Source: Serratia ficaria
Lineage (GTDB): Bacteria; Pseudomonadota; Gammaproteobacteria; Enterobacterales; Enterobacteriaceae
NCBI RefSeq assembly: GCF_900187015.1
Contig: NZ_LT906479.1
Location: forward strand, 4,030,001 to 4,094,000
Reading direction: 5' to 3'
DNA length: 64,000 nucleotides
This document shows, piece by piece, positions 47,294 to 57,199 of this stretch. Numbering within the stretch: the stretch's first letter is position 1; each line of letters starts with the position of its first letter. A model generated the notes under the pieces. That model saw only the letters and a program-made list of their open reading frames with translations, did no database searches and had not been told where the DNA came from. Position numbers and translations under genes: made by a program.

Positions 47294-48493
47294 ATGAACC
47301 AACAAAACTCGCCTCCTGGGCTCAGCCCGGCGCTGATTGTCCTGATCGCCATCGCCACCGGCCTGGCGGTCGCCAGCAACTACTATGCCCAGCCCTTGCT
47401 GGAGACCATCGCCAACAGCTTCTCGCTGTCGGTCAACCAGGCCGGCTTTATCGTTACCGCCGCACAGCTGGGCTATGCCGTGGGCCTGCTGCTGCTGGTG
47501 CCGCTCGGCGATATGTTCGAACGCCGCGGGCTGATCGTTTTCATGACGCTGCTGGCCGCCGGCGGCATGCTGATCACCGCCAGTTCATCCACCCTGCCGA
47601 TGATGATCCTCGGCACCGCCCTCACCGGGCTGTTCTCGGTGGTGGCGCAGATCCTGGTGCCGCTGGCCGCCACCCTGGCGCATCCGGAGAAACGCGGCAA
47701 AACCGTCGGCGTCATCATGAGCGGCCTGCTGCTCGGCATCCTGCTGGCGCGCACCGTCGCCGGCGCGCTGGCGTCGATCGGCGGCTGGCGCACCATTTAC
47801 TGGGTCGCCAGCGCGCTGATGATCCTGATGGCGCTGATCCTGTGGCGCGCGCTGCCGCGTTATAAGCAGCATTCCGGGCTGAATTATCCGCAACTGCTGA
47901 AGTCGATTTTCACCCTGTTCTGCGGCACGCCGCTGCTGCGCACCCGCGCCATGCTCGGCGCGCTGTCGTTCGCCAACTTCAGCGTGCTCTGGACTTCAAT
48001 GGCTTTCCTGCTGGCCGCCCCGCCTTTCAACTATTCCGAAGGGGTGATCGGGCTGTTCGGGCTGGTGGGCGCCGCCGGGGCGCTGGCCGCCTCGCGCGCC
48101 GGCCACCTGGCGGACCAGGGCAAGGCCGGTTTGACCACCAGCGTCGGCCTGGTGCTGCTGCTGCTGTCGTGGGTGCCCATCGCGCTGGCTAAACAGTCGC
48201 TGTGGGCGCTGATCGTCGGCATTCTGATCCTCGATCTGGCGGTGCAGGCGGTGCACGTCACCAACCAGAGCGTGATCTACCGCATCATGCCGGAAGCGCG
48301 CAACCGCCTGACCGCCGGTTACATGACCAGCTATTTTATCGGCGGCGCGCTCGGTTCGCTGCTTTCCGCCTCTGCCTATCAGCATGCGGGATGGTACGGC
48401 GTGGCCGCGGCGGGGGGCGTTTTGTGCCTGCTGAACCTGCTGACCTGGTGGCTCGGCAAGCGCCACGATCCGCAGGGACCGGCGACAATCTGA
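47294..48493 (+). CDS. ygaY: MFS transporter YgaY
   Basis: A 399-residue 12-helix transporter. The motif-A loop reads LVPLGDMFERRGLIVFM. The VVAQILVPLAATLAHPEKRGK and TNQSVIYRIMPEARNRLTAGYMTSYFIGG segments match E. coli YgaY, which is broken in K-12 but whole here. It lies between proX and ygaZ as in E. coli. The substrate is unknown. Confidence 0.82.
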   Translation: MNQQNSPPGLSPALIVLIAIATGLAVASNYYAQPLLETIANSFSLSVNQAGFIVTAAQLGYAVGLLLLVPLGDMFERRGLIVFMTLLAAGGMLITASSSTLPMMILGTALTGLFSVVAQILVPLAATLAHPEKRGKTVGVIMSGLLLGILLARTVAGALASIGGWRTIYWVASALMILMALILWRALPRYKQHSGLNYPQLLKSIFTLFCGTPLLRTRAMLGALSFANFSVLWTSMAFLLAAPPFNYSEGVIGLFGLVGAAGALAASRAGHLADQGKAGLTTSVGLVLLLLSWVPIALAKQSLWALIVGILILDLAVQAVHVTNQSVIYRIMPEARNRLTAGYMTSYFIGGALGSLLSASAYQHAGWYGVAAAGGVLCLLNLLTWWLGKRHDPQGPATI

Positions 48494-48531
48494 TTATCGT
48501 GCAAATAGTAACTTAAGAAATTTATTAGCCG

Positions 48532-48604
48532 CGCAGGGTATAATCATTACTCACTCTCTGGTAATGTTCTGGCCATGAACTATTGATGTCCTATCTACCC
48601 TGCG
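48532..48604. repeat. Inverted repeat around the ygaZ promoter
   Basis: CGCAGGGTA (48532-48540) and its exact complement TACCCTGCG (48596-48604) flank 55 bp. A TATAAT (48539-48544) overlaps the left arm, and the right arm lies 13 bp before the ygaZ ATG. It could be an operator pair or a long RNA hairpin. Confidence 0.45.
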
Positions 48605-48616
48605 ACCCAAATAAAA

Positions 48617-49363
48617 ATGCAAAGCCAAGCTGCAGATAGCCTCAACCCCCCTGCCGTCCGTTCTACTTTCGCCAACGGCATCGTCGACAGTTTACCCATC
48701 GTCATCGGCTATGTGCCGGTGGCGTTCGCCTTCGGCCTCAGCGCAGTCAAGCTGGGGTTCAGCCCGATCGAGAGCATTTTCTTCTCCTGCATCATCTATG
48801 CGGGCGCCAGCCAGTTCGTGATTACCGCCCTGCTGAGCGCCGGCATGTCGCTGTGGGTCTCCGCGCTGACGGTGATGGCGATGGACGTGCGCCATCTGTT
48901 GTACGGCCCGGCGCTGCGCCACCGCATCGTATCGCGCATGTCGCCCGGCAAAACGGCGATCTGGGCGTTTGGCCTGACCGACGAAGTGTTCGCCGCCGCC
49001 ACCGCCAAGCTGATGCGCAATAACCGCAGCTGGAGCGAAAACTGGATGCTCGGCATCGCGCTGTGCGCCTGGCTGTCCTGGGTGGCCGGCACCGCCCTGG
49101 GCGCGCTGTTCGGCAACGGGCCGCTGGAGCAATTCCCGGTTGTCGAGGCGTCGCTGTCCTTTATGCTGCCGGCGCTGTTTCTCAGCTTCCTGCTGTCGGC
49201 GTTCCGACGCCCGCAGAGCCTGACCATCGCCGCCGCCCTGGCCGGCGCGCTGCTCGGCCTGGTGCTGTTCTCCATTCCGGTCGCCATCCTGGCCGGTATC
49301 GGCGCAGGCTGTGTCGCCTCGCTGTTCCAGCCCGCCGCCGCGGAGGCCCGCGATGAACGCTGA
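48617..49363 (+). CDS. ygaZ: L-valine exporter large subunit YgaZ (AzlC family)
   Basis: A 248-residue membrane protein with about six helices. GYVPVAFAFGLSAVKLGFSPIES and SCIIYAGASQFVITALLSAG are AzlC signatures. With YgaH it exports branched-chain amino acids. Its stop lies past the ygaH ATG (11-bp overlap), showing coupling. E. coli YgaZ is 245 residues. Confidence 0.93.
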   Translation: MQSQAADSLNPPAVRSTFANGIVDSLPIVIGYVPVAFAFGLSAVKLGFSPIESIFFSCIIYAGASQFVITALLSAGMSLWVSALTVMAMDVRHLLYGPALRHRIVSRMSPGKTAIWAFGLTDEVFAAATAKLMRNNRSWSENWMLGIALCAWLSWVAGTALGALFGNGPLEQFPVVEASLSFMLPALFLSFLLSAFRRPQSLTIAAALAGALLGLVLFSIPVAILAGIGAGCVASLFQPAAAEARDER

Positions 49364-49694
49364 TGTGGTGATCATTGGCCTAGTGGTCGGCTGCGCGAAT
49401 TATCTGTTCCGTTATCTGCCGCTGCGCCTGGCGCCCTCTCGCGCCCAGCCCGGCATCAAGCGCGGCAAAACCGCCCTGCTGCTCGACAGCATCGGCATCG
49501 CCTCAATCTGCGCCCTGCTGGTGGTCTCCAGCACGCCGGTGGTGATGCGCGAGCCCGACAAGCTGCTGCCGACCCTGGTCGGCTTCGCGGCGCTGGGGCT
49601 GTGTTTTTATCGCAGCAAAAGCATCATCTTGTCCACGCTGATCGGTGCGACCGCGTTCGGCATCACATTAAAAATATTAATATTTTTTGGCTGA
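49353..49694 (+). CDS. ygaH: L-valine exporter small subunit YgaH (AzlD family)
   Basis: A 113-residue protein with four hydrophobic helices. The start at 49353 (MNADVVIIGLVVGCANYLFR) is inside ygaZ. RYLPLRLA is the AzlD motif. It is followed by mprA after 174 bp, as in E. coli. Confidence 0.92.
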   Translation: MNADVVIIGLVVGCANYLFRYLPLRLAPSRAQPGIKRGKTALLLDSIGIASICALLVVSSTPVVMREPDKLLPTLVGFAALGLCFYRSKSIILSTLIGATAFGITLKILIFFG

Positions 49695-49868
49695 GAGCGG
49701 GCGATTTCCACCGGTTTCGCCGCCGCGGCGCGCCAACCGGAGCCGCCTCCGGCTCTTTACAATCAACTGACAAATGACACGAATTGCTAAATTATTCGCA
49801 CGGCTGAAGATTTACATTATTAGTCACTATCGTTACTATCTCGAACGAAATTAATGAGGCCCTAAATT

Positions 49869-50387
49869 ATGGAAAGCTCGTTTACTCCCATAGAACACAT
49901 GCTGAATTTCCGCGCCAAGCGGCAGAAAGACTTCCCTTACCAGGAAATCCTGCTGACCCGGCTTTGCATGCACATGCAGGGCAAACTGCTGGAAAATCGC
50001 AATAAAATGCTTAAAGCACAGGGAATTAACGAAACACTGTTTATGGCGCTGATTACCCTGGATGCGCAGGAAAGTCACAGCATCCAGCCTTCTGAGCTCA
50101 GCTCTGCCCTCGGTTCTTCGCGCACCAATGCCACCCGCATCGCCGACGAGCTGGAAAAACGCGGCTGGATTGAACGCCGGGAAAGCGACAACGATCGCCG
50201 CTGCCTGCATCTCCACCTGACGCCGCTGGGAGAAGAGTTTCTCAGTCAACTGCTGCCGCCGCAGCACAAATGTCTGCATTTCCTGTGGTCCACACTGAAC
50301 GACGATGAGCAAAAACAGCTGGAGCAGCTGACGCGCAAACTGTTGGCACGTCTGGATCAAATGGAAATCACAGAACAGTTATCCTAA
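49869..50387 (+). CDS. mprA: MprA (EmrR), MarR-family repressor of the emr operon
   Basis: A 172-residue MarR-family protein beginning [19 protein letters not shown]. The winged helix includes [29 protein letters not shown] and the wing [14 protein letters not shown]. It is nearly identical in pattern to E. coli MprA. It represses emrAB until drugs or uncouplers bind. It is followed by an outer-membrane factor gene after 28 bp. Confidence 0.96.
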   Translation: MESSFTPIEHMLNFRAKRQKDFPYQEILLTRLCMHMQGKLLENRNKMLKAQGINETLFMALITLDAQESHSIQPSELSSALGSSRTNATRIADELEKRGWIERRESDNDRRCLHLHLTPLGEEFLSQLLPPQHKCLHFLWSTLNDDEQKQLEQLTRKLLARLDQMEITEQLS

Positions 50388-50415
50388 TTCACAATTTCTG
50401 TTCAGGTACTTACTT

Positions 50416-51867
50416 ATGCGATCCCCATTTAACCGGAGATTCACCCCGCTGTTCGCCGTATTGCTGCTGGCCGGGTGTGCCTCTACCGATAATATTGCTC
50501 CGCAATCCACGCTGATGGACTCGCAGAGTCTGCAGCTGGCGCAGCCGCGCGTAAGTTCGCTGGCCGTCAGCCCGCAGTGGTGGCGCTCACTCAAGGATCC
50601 GCAGCTGGACGCCCTGATGACGCAAACGCTGCAAAACTCGCCGACGCTGCGCCAGGCCGCCGCCCGGGTGCGCGAAGCGCAAAGCGTGGTGGGCGAAGCC
50701 AATGCCGCCAACGGGCCGAATCTGGACCTGAACGCCAGCACCCAGCGTCAGCGCGTGCCGCAGAACGTCAATATGGGGCTGGGGTATCCGCATAAGCCCA
50801 TCTACGAAAGCTCGAACTCGCTGGGCCTGAACCTGGCCTACGAATTCGACTGGTGGGGCAAATACCGCAACCAGGTGAACGCCGCCAAAGCGCAGGTCGA
50901 TGCCGCGCGCGCCGATCAGGAACAGGCGGCGTTGACGCTGACCAGTTCGGTGGCGTCCGCCTACTACCAGCTGCAAAGCAACCTGGCGCTGGAGAAACTG
51001 CTGCAGCAGGAGGTGGACAACAACCAGCGCCTGACCTCCCTGCGCCAACGGCAGTACCAGGCCGGCATTACCGGCGTTGACGTGCCGCAACAAACGCAGG
51101 CGCAGGCCGACGTGGCCAAACAGCAGATCCTGCAGCTGCAGTCGCAGATCGAACAGCTCAGGCACCAGCTCGCCGCGCTGGCGGGCCAGGGGCCGAACGC
51201 CATGCAGCACCTGCGGGCGGTCGCCCTGCCCGCCGATAACCTGATGGCGCCGCAAGGCGAACTGACGGCCGATCTGCTGGGCAAACGCCCGGACATCGCC
51301 GCGCAGCGACAGCTGGTGGAGTCCTACAGCCAGCGCGTCAGCGCCGCACGCAAAGAGTTTTACCCCAGCCTGACCATTTCAGCCTTCGCCGGCCTGATGA
51401 CCACCAACACCAGTGGCACCAGCCCGAACCTGTTTGAAGCGGCCAGCCAGGCCTGGAACGTGATGCCGGCGATCTCGCTGCCAATCTTCCACGCCGGGGC
51501 GCTGCGCAGCAAGCTGGGCGAGGAGTCCGCGCTGTATGACCAGGCGGTGGAATCCTATAACCAAACCATCCTGAATGCCGTACAAGAGACCGCCGATGCC
51601 ATCACCGTCCAGCAGAGCACTGCGCAACAGCAGCTGCAGGCGGCATCCGCGTCCCAATCGATGCAGCAGGTGTACCGAGTCGCTAACGCCCGATACCAGG
51701 CAGGGATTATCGGGCGCGACGAGTTGTTGACCAGCCAGACGCAGCTATTGCAGCAGCAACAGGCGGAGTTGAATGCCAGCAGCAACTTGCTGCAGGCGAA
51801 GATAGGACTGATCCGCGCGCTGGGCGGTGGCTACCAGGCCCCGGCCGCAGCGGATTCAAAAGCATAA
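50416..51867 (+). CDS. NodT-family outer-membrane efflux factor (lipoprotein)
   Basis: A 483-residue outer-membrane lipoprotein. The signal ends LLLAGC (residue about 22). Two repeats of the outer-membrane efflux fold follow, with long coiled helices (RQAAARVREAQSVVGEA, QLQSQIEQLRHQLAAL) and TM strands near YESSNSLGLNLAYEFDWWGKYRN. It forms the channel for EmrAB. E. coli has no such gene here and uses TolC. The mprA-OMF-emrA-emrB order suggests a complete tripartite pump. Confidence 0.92.
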   Translation: MRSPFNRRFTPLFAVLLLAGCASTDNIAPQSTLMDSQSLQLAQPRVSSLAVSPQWWRSLKDPQLDALMTQTLQNSPTLRQAAARVREAQSVVGEANAANGPNLDLNASTQRQRVPQNVNMGLGYPHKPIYESSNSLGLNLAYEFDWWGKYRNQVNAAKAQVDAARADQEQAALTLTSSVASAYYQLQSNLALEKLLQQEVDNNQRLTSLRQRQYQAGITGVDVPQQTQAQADVAKQQILQLQSQIEQLRHQLAALAGQGPNAMQHLRAVALPADNLMAPQGELTADLLGKRPDIAAQRQLVESYSQRVSAARKEFYPSLTISAFAGLMTTNTSGTSPNLFEAASQAWNVMPAISLPIFHAGALRSKLGEESALYDQAVESYNQTILNAVQETADAITVQQSTAQQQLQAASASQSMQQVYRVANARYQAGIIGRDELLTSQTQLLQQQQAELNASSNLLQAKIGLIRALGGGYQAPAAADSKA

Positions 51868-51892
51868 TAAAATAGAGAGCTTGGAGAACACC

Positions 51893-53065
51893 ATGAGCGC
51901 AAGCGCGGAGACTCAAAACCCGCAGCAGCCGAACGGCAAAAAGAAGCAGCGCAAATTTTGGCTGCTGTTGCTGACGGTTATTTTCATTGTTATTGGGGTG
52001 GCTTATTTAGTGTATTGGTTCCTGGTGCTGCGTCATCATCAGGAAACCGATGATGCCTACGTGTCCGGCAACCAGGTGCAGATCATGGCCCAGGTGTCCG
52101 GCAGCGTGAACAGCGTCAATTTCGATAACACCGACTACGTCAAACAGGGCGATGTCCTGCTGACGCTCGATCCGACCGATGCCGAGCAGGCGTTTGAGCG
52201 CGCCAAAACCGGCCTGGCCAACAGCGTGCGTCAGACCCACCAGCTGATCATCAACAGCAAGCAGTATCAGGCCAACATCGCCCTGCGCAAGTCTGATCTG
52301 AGCAAGGCGGAGAACGACCTGAAACGCCGCGTGGTGCTGGGCAGCGTCGACGCCATCGGCCGCGAAGAGCTGCAACACGCCCGCGATGCGGTCGACAGCG
52401 CCAGGGCCGCGCTGGAAGTGGCGGTTCAGCAATATAACGCCAACCAGGCGATGGTGCTGAACACCCCGCTGGAGCAACAGCCGGCGATCCAACAGTCCGC
52501 CGCGCAAATGCGTGACGCCTGGCTGGCGCTGCAGCGCACCAAAGTGATCAGCCCGATCACCGGTTACGTCTCGCGCCGCAGCGTGCAGGTCGGCGCGCAA
52601 ATCGCCGCCGGCTCCCCGCTGATGGCGGTGGTGCCCGCCGACCATATCTGGGTGGACGCCAACTTCAAGGAAACCCAGATCGCCAATATGCGCATCGGCC
52701 AGTCGGCCACCGTGGTCAGTGATGTCTACGGCGACGACGTGGTGTACCGCGGCAAGGTGGTCGGTATCGACATGGGCACCGGCAGCGCCTTCTCGCTGCT
52801 GCCTGCGCAAAACGCCACCGGCAACTGGATCAAGGTGGTTCAGCGCCTGCCGGTGCGTATCGAGCTGGACGCCAAGCAGGTCGCCGATCACCCGCTGCGC
52901 ATCGGTCTGTCGACGCTGGTGAAAGTTGACACCACCGATCTGGACGGCCGCATGCTGGCCGACGTGGTGCGCGACAAGCCGCTGTACCAGAGCAACGCCC
53001 TGGCGTTGGATCTGGCGCCGGTTAACCAGACGATCGCCGACGTGATCCATGCGAATGCCGGCTAA
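51893..53065 (+). CDS. emrA: EmrA membrane fusion protein
   Basis: A 390-residue HlyD-family adaptor, the same length as E. coli EmrA. One N-terminal helix (FWLLLLTVIFIVIGVAYLVYWF) is followed by the lipoyl half-motif DDAYVSGNQVQIMAQVSGSV and a helical hairpin. The second lipoyl part is SPITGYVSRRSVQVG. The start at 51893 (MSASAETQNPQQ) has GGAG upstream. It links EmrB to the channel. Confidence 0.95.
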   Translation: MSASAETQNPQQPNGKKKQRKFWLLLLTVIFIVIGVAYLVYWFLVLRHHQETDDAYVSGNQVQIMAQVSGSVNSVNFDNTDYVKQGDVLLTLDPTDAEQAFERAKTGLANSVRQTHQLIINSKQYQANIALRKSDLSKAENDLKRRVVLGSVDAIGREELQHARDAVDSARAALEVAVQQYNANQAMVLNTPLEQQPAIQQSAAQMRDAWLALQRTKVISPITGYVSRRSVQVGAQIAAGSPLMAVVPADHIWVDANFKETQIANMRIGQSATVVSDVYGDDVVYRGKVVGIDMGTGSAFSLLPAQNATGNWIKVVQRLPVRIELDAKQVADHPLRIGLSTLVKVDTTDLDGRMLADVVRDKPLYQSNALALDLAPVNQTIADVIHANAG

Positions 53066-53082
53066 GCGCGCGGGAGGCCATC

Positions 53083-54618
53083 TTGCCACAGAAACCGCTT
53101 GAAGGCGCCCAGCTTGCCTGGATGACGGTCGCGCTCGCCATGGCGACCTTCATGCAGGTGCTGGACTCCACCATCGCCAACGTGGCGATCCCCACCATCG
53201 CCGGTAACCTCGGGTCTTCCAACTCGCAGGGCACCTGGGTGATCACCTCGTTCGGCGTGGCGAACGCCATCTCGATCCCCATCACCGGCTGGCTGGCGAA
53301 GCGCGTCGGCGAAGTGCGGCTGTTCCTTTGGTCAACCGCGCTGTTCGTGCTCGCCTCCTGGCTGTGCGGCATCTCCAACAGCCTGGGCATGCTGATCTTC
53401 TTCCGCGTGATCCAGGGCGTGGTGGCCGGGCCGCTGATCCCGCTGTCGCAAAGCCTGTTGCTGAACAACTATCCGCCCGCCAAACGCGCGATGGCCCTGG
53501 CGCTATGGTCGATGACGGTGATCGTCGCGCCGATCTTCGGGCCAATCCTCGGCGGCTACATCAGCGACAACTATCACTGGGGTTGGATCTTCTTCATCAA
53601 CATCCCGATCGGCGGCTTCGTGATCATGGCGGCGATGGCGACCTTGAAAGGACGGGAAACCAAAACCGAGATCAAGCCTATCGATACCGTCGGCCTGGTG
53701 CTGTTGATCGTCGGCATCGGTTCGCTGCAGGTGATGCTCGATCAGGGCAAGGAGCTGGACTGGTTCAACTCGACCGAGATCATCACCCTCACGGTGGTCG
53801 CGGTGGTGGCGCTGCTGTTCCTGGTGGTGTGGGAGCTGACGGACGACCACCCGGTGGTGGATCTGTCGCTGTTCAAGTCGCGCAACTTTACCATCGGCTG
53901 TCTGTGCATCAGTCTGGCTTACCTGCTGTACTTCGGCGCCATCGTGCTGCTGCCGCAGCTGCTGCAGGAGGTCTATGGCTATACCGCCACCTGGGCGGGG
54001 CTGGCTTCGGCGCCGATCGGGCTGATACCGGTATTGCTGTCGCCGATCATCGGCAAGTTCGGCAACCGACTGGACATGCGCCGGCTGGTCACCTTCAGCT
54101 TCATTATGTATGCCGTGTGCTTCTACTGGCGCGCCTATACGTTTGAACCGGGAATGGACTTTGGCGCCTCGGCCTGGCCGCAGTTTGTTCAGGGCTTCGC
54201 CATCGCCTGCTTCTTTATGCCGTTGACCACCATTACGCTGTCCGGCCTGCCGCCGGAACGCATGGCGGCGGCGTCGAGCCTGTCGAACTTTACCCGTACG
54301 CTGGCGGGGTCGATCGGCACTTCGATCACCACCACGCTGTGGACCCAGCGCGAATCGCAGCATCACTCGCAGTTAGCGGAGTTTGTGAACCCTTACAACC
54401 CGCAGTCGCAAGAGATGTATCGACAGCTGGAACAGGTCGGCATGAGCAAGCAGCAGGCTTCGGCCTATATCGCCAACGAGATCACCGCACAGGGGCTGAT
54501 TATCTCCGCCAACGAGATATTCTGGCTGTCTGCCGGGGTGTTCCTGATCCTGCTGGCGCTGGTGTGGGTGGCGAAACCGCCGTTCAGCTCCGGCGGCGGG
54601 GGCGGCGGCGCTCACTAA
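53083..54618 (+). CDS. emrB: EmrB, DHA2-family drug/proton antiporter
   Basis: A 511-residue protein with 14 helices. FMQVLDSTIANVAIPTIAGN and the motif-C loop IVAPIFGPILGGYISDNYHWGWIFF match E. coli EmrB, as does the C-terminal GGGGGGAH. It begins at a TTG (53083) with GGGAGG upstream. It exports hydrophobic drugs and uncouplers with EmrA. Confidence 0.96.
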   Translation: MPQKPLEGAQLAWMTVALAMATFMQVLDSTIANVAIPTIAGNLGSSNSQGTWVITSFGVANAISIPITGWLAKRVGEVRLFLWSTALFVLASWLCGISNSLGMLIFFRVIQGVVAGPLIPLSQSLLLNNYPPAKRAMALALWSMTVIVAPIFGPILGGYISDNYHWGWIFFINIPIGGFVIMAAMATLKGRETKTEIKPIDTVGLVLLIVGIGSLQVMLDQGKELDWFNSTEIITLTVVAVVALLFLVVWELTDDHPVVDLSLFKSRNFTIGCLCISLAYLLYFGAIVLLPQLLQEVYGYTATWAGLASAPIGLIPVLLSPIIGKFGNRLDMRRLVTFSFIMYAVCFYWRAYTFEPGMDFGASAWPQFVQGFAIACFFMPLTTITLSGLPPERMAAASSLSNFTRTLAGSIGTSITTTLWTQRESQHHSQLAEFVNPYNPQSQEMYRQLEQVGMSKQQASAYIANEITAQGLIISANEIFWLSAGVFLILLALVWVAKPPFSSGGGGGGAH

Positions 54619-54630
54619 GCCTCACCAAAC

Positions 54631-54661
54631 AAAACGGGCGCCCTGGGGCGCCCGTTTTTTT
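54631..54661. terminator. Terminator between emrB and yfiF
   Basis: AAACGGGCGCC / GGGCGCCCGTTT stem with TTTTTTT after it. It lies 13 bp after emrB and can serve the convergent yfiF too. Confidence 0.9.
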
Positions 54662-54671
54662 ATGCGGCATA

Positions 54672-55760
54672 TCACGCCTGGTTTTGGCGCCACCAATCGG
54701 CCAGCAAAATGCCGGTGGCCACCGAGACGTTCAGGCTTTCCACCTTGCCGGTACCGCCGATGGAAACGCTCATGTCGCCCTGCTGCCAGGCGCTGTCGCT
54801 CAGGCCGTCGCGCTCTTGCCCCAACACCAGCACCATTTTGGCCGGCAGTTTGGCCTGCGCCAGCGTGGTGCCCTTGTGGCTCGAGGTGGTGACGATGGTG
54901 TAACCCGCTTTGCGGAAGGTATCCAGCACCGACAGGAAGTCATCGGCGTTGATCGCCTTGATGTGCTCCGCGCCGCCTTCTGCGGTACGCACCGCCGCAC
55001 CGGACTCCAGCACCGCCGGATCCTGCAGCAGCACGCCGTTGACGCCAAAGTGGGCGCACGAACGGACGATGGCGCCCAGGTTATGCGGGTTGCCCACCTC
55101 TTCCAGCGCCAGCACGCAGTCGGTCGCCGGGGCATTTTTCAGGTAGGTTTGCGCATCCAGACCCTGACGTTTTTTGATCAGGAAGCAGACGCCGCCGTGG
55201 TGTTCGGTGCCGGAAGCCTTGGCCAGCTCTTCCTCGTCCACCACGTGGTAGGCTTTGCGATTCGCCGCCATCCAGCGCAGCGCTTCGCGGAAACGCGGCG
55301 TAACCGACTGCACGAACCAGGCGCGGACGATAGCGTCCGGGCGGCTGGCGAACAGCGCCTGGCAGGCGTTCTCGCCGTAAACGCGGGTTTCTTCCGCACG
55401 CTGGCGGCGCAGCTGCTCCGGATCGATAAAGCTTTTGCCGCTGATGCCGCCGTGATCGAACGCCGGTTCTTCATCCGGGCCGCGTGACACGGTTTTCCAC
55501 GGCGAATCGTAACCGCCACGGTCTTCGCTGCGCGCCGGACGGCGAGGACGATCGCTTTCACTGCGGCGGCTGTCGGCGCCGCGACGGTCGTTGCCGCCGC
55601 GCGCCTTGTCCTGACCCGCACGGCCAGAGCGTGCGTTGTCTGCCGGACGGCCTTTGCCGGCCGGACGTTTGTTCTTGTTACGGTCGTCGCCGTTGTCGTC
55701 GTCGCTGCGGACGTACATCACTTTGACTTTACCGTTTTTGCCACTAAATGAATCGTTCAT
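54672..55760 (-). CDS. yfiF: TrmH-family RNA methyltransferase YfiF
   Basis: A 362-residue protein. Residues 1-90 are disordered, rich in Arg, Asp and Gly. Residues about 115-180 form the SpoU substrate-binding domain ([19 protein letters not shown]). Residues 200-355 form the SPOUT knot: [31 protein letters not shown] and [19 protein letters not shown]. The start at 55760 (MNDSFSGKN) is by homology. It probably methylates rRNA or tRNA ribose. The target is unknown. Confidence 0.92.
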   Translation of the reverse strand: MNDSFSGKNGKVKVMYVRSDDDNGDDRNKNKRPAGKGRPADNARSGRAGQDKARGGNDRRGADSRRSESDRPRRPARSEDRGGYDSPWKTVSRGPDEEPAFDHGGISGKSFIDPEQLRRQRAEETRVYGENACQALFASRPDAIVRAWFVQSVTPRFREALRWMAANRKAYHVVDEEELAKASGTEHHGGVCFLIKKRQGLDAQTYLKNAPATDCVLALEEVGNPHNLGAIVRSCAHFGVNGVLLQDPAVLESGAAVRTAEGGAEHIKAINADDFLSVLDTFRKAGYTIVTTSSHKGTTLAQAKLPAKMVLVLGQERDGLSDSAWQQGDMSVSIGGTGKVESLNVSVATGILLADWWRQNQA

Positions 55761-55966
55761 TGTCTTCTCCACCAACGCGCAGGGCGCGAAGATTACCTGA
55801 TGTTGGTGCACGAAGCCACCAACTTGCGCTAAAAGCTCCCAACTATCACATCCATTGAACAAACCTCGTTGTTCGGCCGCCGGGTTTTACCGATAATGGA
55901 CGGCAGCAAAGAAACATCTCCGCCCCCCGTGCGGCGTATCACGCTTTCTCAGTACCCGAGGTCAAC

Positions 55967-56386
55967 ATGAATACAGTTTGTGCAGCTTGCAATGCCACCA
56001 ACCGCGTGCCGGAAGAACGCCTGGCGGACGGTGCGAAATGCGGCCGCTGCGGCCATGAGCTCTTCGACGGTGAAGTGATCAATGCCACCGCCGCCACCCT
56101 GGACCAGCTGCTGCAGGACGACCTGCCGGTGGTGGTCGATTTCTGGGCGCCGTGGTGCGGCCCGTGCGTCAACTTTGCGCCGATCTTTGAAGACGTGGCC
56201 GAAGAACGCGCCGGCAAAGTGCGCTTCGTGAAGGTGAACACCGAAGCCGAGCCGGAGCTGAGCGCCCGTTTCCGCATCCGCAGCATCCCGACCATCATGG
56301 TGTTCCGCGAGGGCAAAATGGTCGACATGCTCAACGGCGCGATGCCGAAGGCGCCCTTCGACAGCTGGCTCAACGAAGTAGTTTAA
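55967..56386 (+). CDS. trxC: Thioredoxin 2, TrxC
   Basis: A 139-residue protein. An N-terminal zinc domain has CAAC and CGRC pairs. The thioredoxin domain has the active site WAPWCGPC. The cis-Pro lies in [10 protein letters not shown]. It reduces disulfides and is OxyR-controlled in E. coli. It is divergent from yfiF. Confidence 0.97.
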   Translation: MNTVCAACNATNRVPEERLADGAKCGRCGHELFDGEVINATAATLDQLLQDDLPVVVDFWAPWCGPCVNFAPIFEDVAEERAGKVRFVKVNTEAEPELSARFRIRSIPTIMVFREGKMVDMLNGAMPKAPFDSWLNEVV

Positions 56387-56398
56387 CGCAAACGCCGG

Positions 56399-56425
56399 GC
56401 CCGCGCGCTCCCGCCGGGCTTTTTT
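56399..56425 (+). terminator. Terminator-like hairpin after trxC
   Basis: GCCCG / CGGGC with an 11-nt loop and then TTTTTT. The stem is short but the T run is clear. Confidence 0.55.
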
Positions 56426-56460
56426 CTGCGCTACAATGGCGGTTTTTCCCCAGGACCGTT

Positions 56461-57156
56461 ATGACCGACAACGCCGTACTTCGCCTGCGCCAACTCCGCC
56501 TGGACCGCTCTACCCGCCCCTTTCTGGCGCGCGGCTGCCGGGTGGCGCGTTGTCAGGGGTGCCTGCTGCCGCATAAAAACTGCCTGTGCGACACCATTCG
56601 CCCGCAGCCGGCCGCCAGCCGCTTCTGCCTGATCATGTTCGGCGCCGAGCCGCTGAAGCCCAGCAACACCGGCCGGCTGATCGCCGATATCTTGCCGGAC
56701 ACCCAGGCGTTCCTCTGGTCGCGCACCGAGGTCGACCCCGAACTGCTGCTGGCCATCGCCGATCCTGAACGCCAGCCTTACGTGGTGTTCCCGGCATCCT
56801 ATGCCGATGCCGATCGCCCGGTGTTCAGCGAGCTGCCCGCCGGCGGCAAGCCGCCGCTGTTTATCATGCTCGACGGCACCTGGGCGGAAGCGCGCAAGAT
56901 GTTCCGCAAAAGCCCTTACCTGAATCGGTTCCCGGTGTTTTCGCTCAACGTGATCGCCGCCTCCGACTATCAGTTGCGCGAAGCCAGCCGCGCCGAGCAG
57001 CACTGTACCGCCGAGGTGGCCGCCGCCCTGCTGCTGCAGGCCGGGGACGCCCAAGCCGCCGAGGGGTTGCGGCAACATTTCAGCTATTTCCGTCAACAAT
57101 ACCTGGCGGGGAAACCAACCCGCCCGGAGGCACCGGTCACAGCAAAAGCGCAGTAA
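56461..57156 (+). CDS. tapT: tRNA acp3U47 transferase TapT (YfiP, DTW domain)
   Basis: A 231-residue protein. A Cys-rich N-terminus (CRVARCQGCLLPHKNCLC) binds metal. The DTW motif is DGTWAEARKM (residues about 138-147), with the helical SLNVIAASDYQLREASRAEQ after it. It adds the acp group to U47 of tRNA. It lies between trxC and patZ as in E. coli. Confidence 0.93.
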   Translation: MTDNAVLRLRQLRLDRSTRPFLARGCRVARCQGCLLPHKNCLCDTIRPQPAASRFCLIMFGAEPLKPSNTGRLIADILPDTQAFLWSRTEVDPELLLAIADPERQPYVVFPASYADADRPVFSELPAGGKPPLFIMLDGTWAEARKMFRKSPYLNRFPVFSLNVIAASDYQLREASRAEQHCTAEVAAALLLQAGDAQAAEGLRQHFSYFRQQYLAGKPTRPEAPVTAKAQ

Positions 57157-57199
57157 AGCGCCTAGAATCAGGCGTAACGTTGCCATAAGGAGGTCGTGC

